Part shown: piece by piece, positions 46,494 to 59,322 of the stretch | How positions within the stretch are numbered: position 1 is the stretch's first letter | Layout of the letters: each line of letters opens with the position of its first letter | Assembly: GCA_026008535.1 (NCBI GenBank) | Contig: BRKX01000001.1 | Span: forward strand, 71,932,317-71,996,316 | Length of the DNA: 64,000 nucleotides | Origin: Perilla frutescens | Lineage: Eukaryota; Streptophyta; Magnoliopsida; Lamiales; Lamiaceae | Reading direction: 5' to 3' | Made by a program: the position numbers and the translations under genes | Notes under the pieces: model-generated | What the model was told of the DNA's origin: nothing | The model's input: only the letters and a program-made list of their open reading frames with translations | The model's database searches: none

Positions 46494-47411
46494 GACACAC
46501 TTTGACTCCCACCAATTAAAAAAAATGGCGCCTAATAGGAAACTCTCATTTTTTTTATAAGGTGAAACTTTGAACCAAAAATTGAGAATTAAAAATCAAT
46601 TTTGTCTTATTATATATGTACATATAGATAAATGGTATATCCCATAATTAATTCTACAGAGAGCACCACACAAAAGGTTACATCAAGAAAGTATAGTATA
46701 ATTTGTAATAGGTTATATCCAATGTGATTTCAGTATAATTTATAAAAAAGTATAGTATAATTTGTAATAATTTATTAATTTTATATTAAATTTTATCTTA
46801 TATGGTGAATAGATATTGTTTTTATACTTATTATTTATTTAAAGAAATCTAGCATTCTTAATTATGGAATGGTGGGAAACAAATTGTGAATGTTCTTTGC
46901 TCGATGAAATTCCTCGATTGGTACATGAGTTTGTATTCATTTGTGCAACAGTTCATTCCCGAACTCATGTATTAATCTCATTTTTTAATTAATACACAAG
47001 TACATGAAGAAGTATATTTGTGCATTATGTATATCAGTATAATTTTCAATTATTGAACGAGTTCACGAATGAATCTAATCGTGTATTTGTTTATTTTTAA
47101 ACTGCTATATGAGTCCACAAGTGGACATATTCGTGTACTCATGTATCATATTATTATTGAACTAATGTATGAGTACATAAATTAGATTGTTCGTGACCCG
47201 TACATTTTCATCACAAAAGGCTAATAACACTTTTAAAAAAATGACAAATATGTTTATTAAGTGAGAGTGACTACTTATCTATATTAACACTTCATTTATT
47301 TACATTTTTTTTTGTCTTTGTTTGTCCTAGGTACAAATTATTTTTTATTGTTTATTTAAATGTGTATATTATTTTCACAATTAAAAAAGATGAACACAAC
47401 ATGATTTAGAC
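46494..47411. other. Intergenic with diffuse repeats
   Basis: At about 46910-47205 a loose motif (GTACATGAGTTTGTATTCAT, CGAACTCATGTATTA, GTGTACTCATGTATCA) recurs four or five times in both orientations. It could be an eroded MITE or inverted-repeat cluster. No gene. Confidence 0.4.
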
Positions 47412-47783
47412 AAATTAATTGGAGCTGGCAAATTTTGGCAAGACACAATAACACGACACGAACAAGCACAGAATCAATAGGTTATTGTCTAGTCTTATCG
47501 CGTCAATATGATAAGGATAAGAAAATTTTATGTCGTGTTCGTGTCGGGTTTGTGTCGGATTCATGTAACCCATTAATATTATATAAATATATAAATAAAT
47601 ATATTAATGATATATAATAACTTAACTTATTTATTTAATCTAAAATTTTAGTTAAAACTCAATTATTTAATTTAAAATTTATTTATTTAAATTATAATTT
47701 AAATTTAATATGTATTTATTTAAATTATAATTTTAATTTAATATGTATTGGTTGTTATTTTATACTGTGTTGTTATTGTGTTC

Positions 47784-49294
47784 TGACAAACGGGATTTTC
47801 GTCCGTATTTCCGAACATATACCGCGTGTTTTTAGTATCTTTCTCTCTTATTTTGTTATCTTGGTGCCGTGTTTTTGTTTTATTGTGTAATAAGTGTTTT
47901 TAAACACTGTTGTGCACTTTCAAGGCAAAAATCGATCGGGTCGAGGCTGAAAAGTGTGAAGACGGCGCGACCCGGGTACAGAAGAGGCGCGAGTGTGCTT
48001 GTACACAGAGGGTGCAAAACCACGTTGCCAGGCGCAACGCGACGCAGAGTGATCAGGCGCGACCAGTTCGGTCGCGCCACCCGGCGCAACCCGAGATAGG
48101 CGCGACGCGGGCACAGAGTCGGCGCGACCGCGCTTCCAACCAGAGGGCCCGAAAGGCGGCCAGCGGCGCGGCGCGAGAACAGAGCTACTCGGCGCGACCA
48201 CCTTAGTCGCGCCACCCCGCGCGGCCCGACCGGGCGTGACCAAGCTCGTGTCGCGCCCCCTGTTCCCACGCGATTTTTGCACTTTTTATTTTCTTTTTCA
48301 TTTTTTTAATAGGCGGAATTATGGGAGTATATATATCTACCTTGGTTAAATTTTAGGGTAACATTGAATCCCTAGCCCCCATTTTTAGAGGCATGATTTG
48401 AGAGAGAATTTTGGAATGGAAGATTGAAGGTTGTGAAGAATTTTGAAGAAAAAGTGAAGTTTGAAGATTGTCTATTTCCCTTTCGGGTTTACTCTAATCC
48501 ATGTTCTTAGTTTCTTTCTTTTTATTTGTTTATTGTTTTTTTTCTTCAATTTTGAGCATGTGTAGCTAAATTTTATAAATCATAGGGTGATATGAATCAA
48601 CATTGAATGATTGGATGGATGGATGAAAAAGCATGTTAATCTCCTCTTTTTCTTTTCTTCATGGATTATTGGTTTGAATGCATCTAATTAGGATTGGCCA
48701 TCTTAAGTTAGATATTATGTTGATTAAGTTTTGAGAAGGACTAATTAACATTAGAAATTAATTCATGAGCCTCTTTAGGTATTAAATGAGAATTTATGCC
48801 TAGTTGGAGTTTTGGTAGATTAATTGTGCTAAATTTGAGGGATTTGGAATTTAATCCTAGAGATAGGAGAGTTCCCTTTTTCTTAATTAAATCTTAGAAG
48901 CTCGAGAGAGCCTTTGATTAATGTTGGAATTAATCTTGATTGTAATTAATTTGCGTTTTGATCTTGAAATCCATTGTTTGTGTTGATGAGTATTACCCTA
49001 TGATTCCCCTCTTTACTTGTTGCCCCTCTACTAGTGCATTTTTGATTGTTTTGAATTTATTTTAATTTGCTTCTACAACTCGTTAAATTCCACGCCTAGA
49101 GTAAAAAACCATATTCAACCCAAGATTTTGTATGATGCTTGACTTGTAAAATTACATGAATGTGATGCTTGTGTACCTTGAATCATCCTAAATTCCCTGT
49201 GGATTCGACCCCGTTTTACCTTGTATTACAACCTACTTTTACACTTGCAAGTTTAAATTCGGGTTTTAAAACTCTGTGTAGAAAATCTCCATCA
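47784..49294 (+). mobile_element. Solo LTR nested in a hAT MITE
   Basis: 1511 bp from TGACAAACGGGATTTTCG to GAAAATCTCCATCA, with the TG...CA ends of an LTR and a perfect 5-bp target-site duplication, TGTTC, at 47779-47783 and 49295-49299. The 3' part has CCCTGTGGATTCGACCCCG and TTGCAAGTTTAAATTC, seen near the 3' ends of Ty3/gypsy LTRs of the Tat/Ogre and related lineages (recalled). No internal domain is present, so it is a solo LTR. Confidence 0.9.
47935..48265. other. GC-rich GGCGCGACC repeat island inside the solo LTR
   Basis: About 330 bp of strongly GC-rich sequence in an otherwise AT-rich window. Variants of GGCGCGAC or GTCGCGCC recur about fifteen times in both orientations (for example CGGCGCGACC and GGTCGCGCCA). 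Open frames on both strands here are a by-product of high GC. It could be an R-region structure or enhancer-like repeat of the LTR. Confidence 0.7.
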
Positions 49295-49646
49295 TGTTCT
49301 TATCGTGTCGTGTCGGCACGATAACAAATCATGTTTTTGTGACTGTGTCGTATTCGTGTTGTGTCCCATATTCATACATAACAGATTGTATTCGTATTCG
49401 TGTCAAGCAAATTCTTAACGGATTGTGTTCACGACTTTATCATGTCAACCCATTAACAACTCGACACACACAAATTGCCATCCCTAAAATTAATATTACA
49501 ATTTGAAAAAAAAAATCATGTAACGCACGGGAGAAATATTAGTACTAAGATTAAAATAATGAATTTGAAAGTTGAAATTCAAATTCTTGATCGAATCATA
49601 GAGATCTTAATCATAAAACTCTGAAGAGTATGTATCATTAAATATT

Positions 49647-50009
49647 GGGTTAAGGGCCGCATATCCCCCTTGACTATTCTACAAGGGTCACATTGCTCAC
49701 TCCTTGACTATTTGGTTCATTTAGCCCACTCGACTCTCTAAAATGACTCACATTGCCCTTCTATGCATGGAAGAGTTAACACCATTAACAAACACACACT
49801 AACACACATTTTTCTCACACACTACGATTTTTCACATACTTTTACGCATAATTTTACAATTAACCAAAATTGCTACAAATTAATAAATTATGGTTAGTAG
49901 TTAATAAAATAATAAATACTATGAAATTTATTATTAAATTAATTAACACTTAATAATAATAGTAGTAGTAGTAATAATAATGTATGAAAATTTCATTATT
50001 TATAATATG

Positions 50010-50043
<34 letters not shown>

Positions 50044-50707
50044 TGTATGTATGTATGTATGTATATATTGAGATAATTCATAAAATTATTTTAATTTAAA
50101 AATCATCATCTGTGTATTTCAAATTTCTAATTAAGTGTTCGCCTTTATTTTCAAAGGTAAAACGAACCCACAAATCAATTAATTTCACTACATAATAACT
50201 ATGGAAGATGAAAAATCTAAGCAAATCTGAAATTCATAAATCATACTCCCTTTCCAAAACATTAAATCATCATAAATGAAGACTCAATATATCTATGGTA
50301 GAATTCATCATTGAATCATCGAATTTTAAAATTCAAAATAATTTTGTAAATGAACTCGACATATATATATATATTGAAATTTTCATATTATATTACTATT
50401 ATTATGTTTTAGTTAATTTATTAATCAATTTATTAGTATTTATTATTGTAGTTATTTTTTTCATAATTTATTAATTTGTAATAATTTTGGTTAATTGTAA
50501 AATTATATGTAAAAATATGTGAAAATTTTTAGTGTATGAGTAAAATGTGTGTTAGTGTGTGTTTGTTAATGGTGTTAACTTTTCCATCCATAGAAGAGGC
50601 GGTGAGAAATATTTTAGAAAGTCGAGGGAGCTAAATGGACCAACTAGTCAAAAAGGGATAATGTGAACCTTATAAAATAGACGAGAGGGCTACATGGTCC
50701 TTAACCC
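49647..50707. mobile_element. Mutator-like element with about 170-bp TIRs
   Basis: 1061 bp beginning GGGTTAAGGGCCGCATATCC and ending with the inverted counterpart GGTCCTTAACCC. The arms stay alignable for about 170 bp, including the shared block TTAACACCATTAACAAACAC near 49770. Flanking 9-mers TTAAATATT (49638-49646) and TTAAATAAT (50708-50716) match at 8 of 9. The centre is AT-rich with a (GTAT)n tract. No transposase. Confidence 0.88.
50015..50067. repeat. (GTAT)n microsatellite
   Basis: About 12 tetranucleotide units inside the Mutator-like element at 49647-50707. Confidence 0.93.
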
Positions 50708-50716
50708 TTAAATAAT

Positions 50717-52499
50717 TACACATAACAAGATATTAATTATTTAAGTCACTACGCAAAACATAGGTCGAAGTTAAGGTAAGAAGTTCTATAAACTTTTTGT
50801 CTTTTTTTTTTTTTTTTTTCAAATTAAAGCTCAAAACCAAAATTTTAAAATATTAGTGTATCCATTAAAAGAGAGATCTCTGAGTTATGCCATTGGTCGT
50901 GACTGAATTTTGGAATTTTCAGAGCATTTACATATAGATACTATTGGATGCTCCTTTCTTGGATGCCCTTTTCTTTAATTCTAATTTATTGACTCACAAA
51001 GTTCAACAATTAAATAATATATGGATTAGTGGTGCAGGTACCGGATATTACTTTATGTTAATTTGTTGGTAGGATCTAGTGTTATATAATATATATATAT
51101 ATATTGCTTAGAGCAATAATATTGTATGATTTATTTGCAAGTGAAGCTTAGATATTTAATATATAGCTAGTAAATAAATTTGAAGCTGATTCATTGGCAG
51201 TGTTGGCAGGAATATTGATTGCGTTTGTTGAACAATTACACATGCATTTTATTCTTTTATGTTACCCTACACATTCCTCACTTATTAACTCTCTATCACA
51301 CATAAAGTGTTCAAGATTTTATGGTAAAACAATAGCCTTAATCATTATGCCTCTTTTTTATGGTTGGTGTCATTTTGTTTTTTTAGAAGCTTTTTATGGT
51401 TGGTGTTATTTTACCTAACTCCCAAATCCTAATGTTTATCAAAAACACAAATTGATCTACGCATCTATCGATATGCAATTATTTAAAAGTTTGTGGATTA
51501 TATTGGGCAATGTCAACATGCTCCCTCTAATACACATTATATTTGCATGAATTTCTAATAAAAATTGGCAATGTAAATAAATGTACGTATGATGTAGTTA
51601 CATGCAATGAGGTTAGTACATGGATTTATTAAAAAAAAAAACTCATACAGATTGGGTTTAGTAACATATAAACGATAAAATATAATTATGTCTACATGTA
51701 ATAAGATCCGACCTACATTATACCTACATTGACGGGATTTGTATTCCCCCTTTTTATTTATGTGCTAGAGGGAACATTTAAGGCGCCCTTTAATTTTCCT
51801 GTAAAAATGTTAGAAAATATTAGCTAAAATGCAATTTGTCTCAAATTCTATGTTTTTTTTACTATTAATCATATAAAAAATGATGTACTTTATCAGATAA
51901 GTTTGAGGAATTGTTTTCAAGCAAAAAAAGATTTATTTTGTAGTGTTTTTCTTCACATAATTATAGATATTTGTACTTTAAAAAAAACCATCATGCTTGT
52001 CATTTTATCATATATTTTATGATTATCAGAAAAATACAAATTGAGTCTTGTGAATTAATATTTTAGTTTTAAAATTGTAAATTGGCTATTTTTATTTTGT
52101 TTTTTACAATTAATCATATTATATTATTCACTTCGGTCTAGCTGATATATCGATATTTAACTTATTTTACAAATTTGAGATGAAATTATCTAATATGTAA
52201 ATACATCATATTATATTATTCACTTCGATCAAGCATATGCATCATGAACGCATATGCTTTGTTCTGTCAAACGTACCAGACTGTTACTAACATATACATT
52301 CATCATTCATGATACATATCCATTTTCTGTTGTTTAATAATTTTTTCCAAATAAAAAGTTATATTATTTAGAATCATTTCTAAATAAATTTAATTTTTTG
52401 AAAAATATAATCATGAGTTCTCTACTTTTAATAAACATAGTACTTGCTAGGTAAATACAATCCGCATTCAGTACTCATGCAACTTCATCACGTATTCTT
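50717..52499. other. Intergenic
   Basis: AT-rich with a poly-T tract (about 50801-50820) and a short (TA)n at about 51089-51104. No gene or clear transposon recognised. Confidence 0.35.
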
Positions 52500-52845
52500 A
52501 GGGACACGGGCGGGGCTAACCTATCGAAGGCCCTGTGTAAAATTTAAAATTGGGCTCTTTATTAATGGAAGAATATGGGCGGGCCCTACTTATTAAAAGG
52601 GAATTATATCAAAGGGTCACAAGTGCAAGCAATAAAAAAATGTTACACTGAAGAATCAAACCCACGCACTAAGAAACTTGAAGAAAGCAATTTTCCACTG
52701 AGCTAAATGATTAATTGATAATATTTTCAACTGTTTATCTATATATACATATATGGACCTATATATATTCGGGGGCCCTCAATTTTTCGGGACCCTGTGC
52801 GGTCGCCCACCTCGCACACCCTCAAAAGCACCCCTACTTAAGGAT
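52500..52845. mobile_element. Remnant of the GGGCCCTGTG transposon family
   Basis: Left part AGGGACACGGGCGGGGCTAA with GGCCCTGTGTAAAATTTAAA; right part GGGGGCCCTCAATTTTTCGG, GACCCTGTGCGGTCGCCCAC and CCCCTACTTA. The ends are weakly inverted. Related segments are at 30825-31540 and 35330-36640. Confidence 0.45.
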
Positions 52846-55800
52846 GGAAATAGATCGGGCATGCCAGACTGCTTTGGAAGGTCTGGGCTTATCTTAGCAA
52901 AAATAGGCCCGAGGCTCACCTATTATCTATTTAATATTTTTACGTAAGTCTAGACTTGGCCTATTTAACTATGTGTGCTGGACTTAACCCTTTTTAAAGT
53001 TTATTTACACCTATTAATTTTTAAATATTAAAATACTTTTTACTTTGATTAAATGTTATAGTGAGTAGAATTATAGTATACATCATTTTAAAAATTTATA
53101 ATATTAATTTATCATGGATACAATGTCAACCCTAAATCCCTATACCCTTGACCATATATAAACCATGAAAAAATACCATGATTTTCTGTTTCATGTGTGA
53201 CATAGTATAATATTAATTTATTATATTTTTAGTTGACAGATTGTGTGTGGAATGAAATAAGAACATTCGCTCAATACATCACACTCGTAAAAAAATACAT
53301 CACGATCATATATATTATATGAAATATTCATAAATGACATAAAAGTGTAATTATCATATATACATATGGACTAATTGTCAACAACAATTTTTGTCAAAGA
53401 GAAATAAAAAAAGAAAAATTACACTTTGATATCTCAACTTTAAATTTTGAAATAAAAACGTCCGGATTTATAAAATTTACTGTTTACTTGATAAGAGATT
53501 TTGTAAATTTTTATTAAATCTATCATATGGTCAATTATCATGTACCCTATAATCTATGTGGACCGCTAGAAATCTTATGTGGATTTTTATAAAATCAATC
53601 CTGATAAAAAAATAAATTAGTTAAGAACTTAAATTTTCATGTGCATTTTTATTTAATTTTTATTTTCCCGACTGTCAAGGCAATATTTCCTACTGAATCC
53701 AATATATAAAAAAAAACTAAAAATATTAATAATTATTGATTTAAAAATTAAATAAAAAAATATTTCATACTTATGTTTTTAATATGTGATTCATACCAAG
53801 AGGAACAAAATAATATTGACAATAAGATGAAAATATACGATAAATTTAACAGTCATAAACTAAAATCACAAATTACTTTGTTGAAATACCCAACATCATA
53901 ATACATCAAAATGATTTTTGTTCAACTAAAATATAAACTTGACCGCAACTCCAATCCCAATTCCAACTTCAAAAATATTGCGATTCCAACTTCAAAGAAA
54001 TAAGTTTTTTTGTTTGTTTGTTTGTTTGGGTCTGATGTGGAATTAAAAAAATCCGCATAAAATTTCCCAATGTCCACATAATTAAGCTATATGCTACCGA
54101 ATAATTAACATGGGACGATAGATTTAATTAATAAAAATTTATAAGATTATGCATGTATGCAAGTGTAAATATTCAAACGTGGATACATTTTTGTTAAATA
54201 AATTCAATTATAAACCAAACGAATAAAATTTGCAACTAATCTTCAAACATACTTTAAAATTAAAACTATCTAAAACTTCTCCAAATTAACTCAATCCCAG
54301 TCAATTGCGAGGAAGTGAGATATGATTTATAAATTATAACCATTTCGTTTATATATTGAATGAATTAACTTAATTAGGTTTTATGTCACGATATCTTTGT
54401 CGTAATTAATAGTTTCAAAATAAAAGCGCGAACACTTTAAAATAAAAAGACCCAGCTGCAATAATTAATACATCGATGTCCAGATATAGGGAAATTAAGT
54501 TAGAAAGGAAGAAATATAATAAATGAGGCTATTAAATTTTTACCAAAATATTGTAACTGCAAATATAATTATTTCTAGGGTCGTCTTGTCGAATCCATCA
54601 ATTGGTGGAATTGGGAGGTGGTCCTTTTTTTTTTTTTTTATACAAAATCAGCACCATCAATTATTGAATTAACTTTTTTGCCTATAATTTCTGTATTTTT
54701 CTGCACAAATATTTATGAATTATGATGGTCCACCACATATATTGTATACCTGCAATATTCAATACTTGCATTTAATATTTCCTAACCTGACATATGTCGG
54801 TAAATTCGATCCTAGTCACGCGGTTAGTGTCCGAGGCCTTTCCAAATATACATAATTATTCAGCATTTTTAAAGTGTTTTTTTTAATGTACAACTAATGA
54901 CGTGGAAAATTAAAAAAAAATGTGTGTCCCATTATTATTATTTTGTCTGTAAATATGTTCCCAATATTCTTATTTTTTCAGACGATGTTGTAAGAGTTGT
55001 AAAATCATATAACCCACTTCGGAAATAAATATTGGAACACACATTTTTTATAACCATATCGATTACATATAAAAAATTACTTAAAATTATTACATTATGT
55101 CTATTTTGAAAAACTCGGACACTACCTGTAAGGAATAAGGATAGATTGAATTTAGTGACACATTTTAGCAAGATTTTATAAGTTATACTCCATGACTGAA
55201 AATTTAGAGAATGAATACATTAAAAAAATGAGATAATTAATTACCTTAAAATAAATAAATTTCTCTTTTTTACGATTTGAAAAAGGTAAATACCATAAAC
55301 TTAACATTAACAGCCTTATGCATATTTTCAGCCAATTAAAACCGAGGTCAATCACACTGTAATTGCGTAATTTTCAACTGTACGAAAACAATATCGATTC
55401 AATTGTTTTCAACTAGTTGAAAAATGATAGTAATATTGTAATTGCAAAAAAAAAAAAAGTTATATTATTATGAGTGTATTATTAAAATCACGTGAAAAAT
55501 AAAATACATGCAAAGTTCGTATTTTAAAACAATCGTCCCTTAAAAATTCTAGACTAAATGTTGGGTTCAGTTCCTTTTACAACACCACAAATTTAATCTG
55601 CTTGAAAAATGCGATCACATGAGATGGGGTAGTAATTAATCACCCCTTTTCTATGACTAAATATTGCCGTATGTATCATCGTTAGTTTAATTAATTATAA
55701 GCAAACGAATTCAAGAACACATCTATGAGTTATTATATTTATAAATATTTTTATAAACAATTTAATTATATTTTGGCAAATTAATGAAAACTTTTAATTC

Positions 55801-55938
55801 ACATGGGCTCAAAAGAGTTGTCCGAATCACATTCTATTATATTGTTCAAGCTGCTAATAAACTTTATGGTCATATTTGGTATTATCTTCATTTTTGGTTT
55901 CTATGTCATTTTCAGAAAATAATTTCAGAAAGTGGAAG

Positions 55939-55980
<42 letters not shown>

Positions 55981-57097
55981 GTGCGTGTGTGTGTGTGAAG
56001 ATGAAAAATTTATATAATTGAAAAGTATTTCTGAATTGGATTTAAAAAGTTAGGTAGCTAAAATTACAATAAAATATAATTTTTTTATGAATGCTTAACA
56101 AGGTGTACAGTGCAATATCAAGGAAATAAATTTGCCACTTTACTTAAATACCTAAAAAATCCTAATTGAGATTAAATAAACTCACAGAACCAACTATTAT
56201 ATGAATAATTTACGGTTTTAGAAGTGAATTTTTCTTTATTAGTAATAATACTTTAGTTTTCTTCAATAGATCATGTGATACTTTTACTAAGATTTTTTCT
56301 CTTGAGAATGTGCACGGTTTAAGGCCGATTAAAGAAGGGTCATCCCGCGATCTAGCCCGTTTGATAGAAGAGCTTGAGTACAACTGATGTATCCATTTTG
56401 CGTTATCTTAAAGGTCATCGAATGAACAATTCAATATTTATAGTATGTTTTTCACACTCATCTCCTTTGGAAATCACAACAATTTATTTCAGATTTTTTC
56501 GAACTTTGCTAATTAAAGAGATAACATAACGGCGCAATCTGCCCAGATAAATTTATGAGCTCCATTCACATACAATTTATTTCTCACCCTCAATGATCAA
56601 TAAATTTCAACCAATCATTAATGATATATATACATATATATATATATATATTCCATATTTTATTTAAACTCATTTATATATGATACGTATATTGATAAGA
56701 TGATATTATTAGCATCAGATCGAGTGACATAAGGATATAAAATACCATACTCGATACATGATGCATACATAAAAAATCACAAAGAATTAATTGAGCCAGA
56801 GTCCTTCATATGATTCACTTTTATCTTCAATTATTGCCACATAAAACTGAAAGTGCGAACAATTATTTTAAAGTTTCAAATTCTTTCTATATTAAATAAT
56901 CTATATTTCTGAAATAATGAAATAAAAATGAAAAACACAGAGATAAGAAATGAGTGTGTGCCAAGACAACAATGCCAAAATTGGATGCCTTAAAATAGGC
57001 AGAAAACCCGTTGCCCATAACGAGATGCAACGACGTTGGATTTGTCTCCCAACTCTAGATAAGCCCTCTCCCTACACTCTCCACGTGCCACGTATTA
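52846..57097. other. Intergenic, 4.2 kb
   Basis: AT-rich throughout, with (TA)n at about 55944-55978 and about 56627-56650, and (GTTT)n at about 54006-54027. The stretch at about 56960-57097 is less AT-rich and contains CCACGTGCCACG, a G-box-like site, but no gene follows within reach. No coding signal recognised. Confidence 0.4.
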
Positions 57098-57293
57098 CAT
57101 AACCGACACGTCACTCACACCATCCCGTTATGTTTACTGATGTGGTAGATTCTACACCCAACGTAAAGTTTTGGGATTAGCGTAAAGAATTGTTTCATAA
57201 CCGACACGTCACTCACACCATCCCGTTATGTTTACTGATGTGGTAGATTCTACACCCAACGTAAAGTTTTGGGATTAGCGTAAAGAATTGTTT
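57098..57293. repeat. 98-bp perfect tandem duplication
   Basis: Two adjacent identical 98-bp units (57098-57195 and 57196-57293), each starting CATAACCGACACGTCACTCA and ending TAAAGAATTGTTT. No mismatch seen, so the duplication is recent or an assembly duplication. Confidence 0.95.
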
Positions 57294-57309
57294 CGTTCGT
57301 AAATGTTTT

Positions 57310-58680
57310 TAAAATAAATGTTGGTCTCATCAAAATTATAGATACTGTAGTACCAAATTACCGTTAATGGCGTATCTTTGACCAAGAAAAGTTGATTATT
57401 TTCGGTAATCGATATGATCCTCATGAATAGTATATACTTTATCATTTATTGCTATGGTACGGTTCGAAAAAAACCTTTAGTCGTTATGATATTGTTGATA
57501 AACGGCTTAACTCATCATAAAGTTTAGATTCAGGCAAATTTGTCTTTTTGACAGGTTTTGAAAATAATTAAACTTTGGTCTCGTCAAAACTGTAGAAATT
57601 AAAACACCAAATTACCTTTATCACTTATCTTTAAGTAAGAAAAGTTGATTATTTTCGATACTCAAGATGATCTCATAAATAGAATAGACTTTCTCATTTA
57701 ATGTTATGGTACCATTTTCAAAAAATGCAAATCATTATGATATTGTTGCGGAACGTCTTTATTTCGTAAAGTTTTAAATTTAGGCAAAATTTTCTTTTTG
57801 GTACAAGTTTTGAAAAAAAATTTTGGTCTCCTAGGTCAAAATTGTAGATAACATCAAACTACAATCATGACTTATCTTTCCCATGAAAAGTTGATTATTT
57901 TCAGTAATCGATATGATCTCATGTATAATATAGATTTTATCATTTATTGTTATGGTACAATTTCGAAAAAATGCAAGTCGTTATGCAATTATTGAGGAAT
58001 GACTTTACTCGTCATAAAGTTTAGATTCTGGCAAAATTGTCTTTTTAGTGCAGGTCATGAAAAATAAACTTTGGTCTCGTCAAAACTGTAGAAATTAAAC
58101 ATTTATCACTTATCTTTGATTATGAAAAGTTGATTACAATATTTTTAATAATCAATTGATCCCATAGGTAGCATAGACTTTCTCATTTATTGTTATGATA
58201 CCATCTCAGAAAACGCAAATCATTATGATATTGTTAAGGATCATCTTTACTCATCGTAGATTTAGGCAAAATTATCCTTTTGGTACAAGTTTTGAAAAAA
58301 AAAAATGGTATCGTCAAAATTGTAGATAACACCAAATTATATTTATGACTTATCTTTCACCGTGAAAAGTTGATTGTTTTCAGTAATCGATATGATCCCA
58401 TAAATAACATAAACTTTATCATTTATTTAATTATATAATTTAAAAAAAATGCAAGTCGTTATGATATTGTTGAGGAACGACTTTTGTCGTTGTAAAGTAA
58501 TTTAAATTCAAGTAAAATTGTCTGTTGAATACAAGTCTTGAAATTGGTCTCGTCAAAATTGTAAAAATTAATTTGCCAAATAACCTTTATCATTTATCTT
58601 TGACCAAAAAAAGTTGATTATTTTCGGTAATCAGGATGATCCCACGAATAGCATAGTCTCTCATAAAAATATTCTCGTAA
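57310..58680. repeat. Satellite-like array, about six units of 234-254 bp
   Basis: The landmark GGTCTCgTCAAAAnTGTAGA occurs at 57323, 57577, 57825, 58073, 58307 and 58546, so units are 254, 248, 248, 234 and 239 bp. Each unit also carries AAAAGTTGATTATTTTC, a GGTAATCGATATGATC-like block, TCATTTATTGTTATGGTA, CGTTATGATATTGTTGAGGA and GGCAAAATTGTCTTTTTG in the same order. Units differ by 10-25 percent by eye. No coding potential. Confidence 0.92.
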
Positions 58681-58850
58681 AAATTTTATTTTGTCTTAGA
58701 ATTTAAATATCAATGTGCTTAATAATTTAATATTTTTTACAATGGTAATTAGTAAAAATAATTAATTATTAATTATATACTTTCAATATATATATATATG
58801 TATAATATTAAAAAAATATTTATTTTGAAATGGATATAGTATATAAGGGA

Positions 58851-59322
58851 TAATTACAATTTAATTCTCAACGTTTGAAGATTTTAACAAAAATAACATT
58901 ACCTTTTAATAATTACAATTTAATTCTCAACGTTTGGATATTGTAATATAAATAACCAGACATTTAATATTAACAATTTAATTCTTAATATTTGAACATT
59001 TTAACATAAATGACCCAACATTTTCAATAAAAATACTATCTTGGTCGATTTTGATCACATTTACTCTCAAGTGAACTAGATAACTCGATCGTATGACATA
59101 TTGACATTTTTGACAAAAAAATAATCAAAATTGTTTTTTTCGCCTATAATATCGGGACATTTATGTTAAAATATTCAACCGTTTTAAATTTAATTGTTAA
59201 TATTAAACGTTGGATTATTCCCGTTGTAATATCTAAACATTGAAAATTAAATTATAATTATTAAAATGTTCAATTATTTTTATTAAAACCTAATTCAAAT
59301 GTTGAAAATTAAATTGTAACTA
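58851..59322. mobile_element. Inverted-repeat element with CAATTTAATTcTCAACGTTTG ends
   Basis: About 470 bp. The left end TAATTACAATTTAATTCTCA and right end ATTAAATTGTAACTAG are inverted, and the same phrase is repeated within each arm (58908, 58972, 59165 and 59247 regions), so the whole can fold on itself. It may be a foldback or MULE-type element. Related sequence is at about 10760-10900. No clear target-site duplication found. Confidence 0.6.

Larger units (their letters stand above)
47420..49486. mobile_element. hAT-type MITE split by a solo LTR
   Basis: The ends TGGAGCTGGCAA and TTGCCATCCCTA are inverted repeats with three mismatches and match the common plant hAT terminus (CAGGGATGGCAA). 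A perfect 8-bp duplication, AAATTAAT, flanks it at 47412-47419 and 49487-49494. GTCGTGTTCGTGTC and similar motifs fill both subterminal regions. Removing the 1511-bp LTR and one 5-bp duplication leaves about 551 bp of non-coding MITE. Confidence 0.88.

Noticed and set aside
47880..48282. Open frames of about 100-130 codons on both strands
   Set aside because: They arise from GC-rich GGCGCGACC repeats inside a solo LTR, are Arg/Ala-rich in every frame, and have no known domain.
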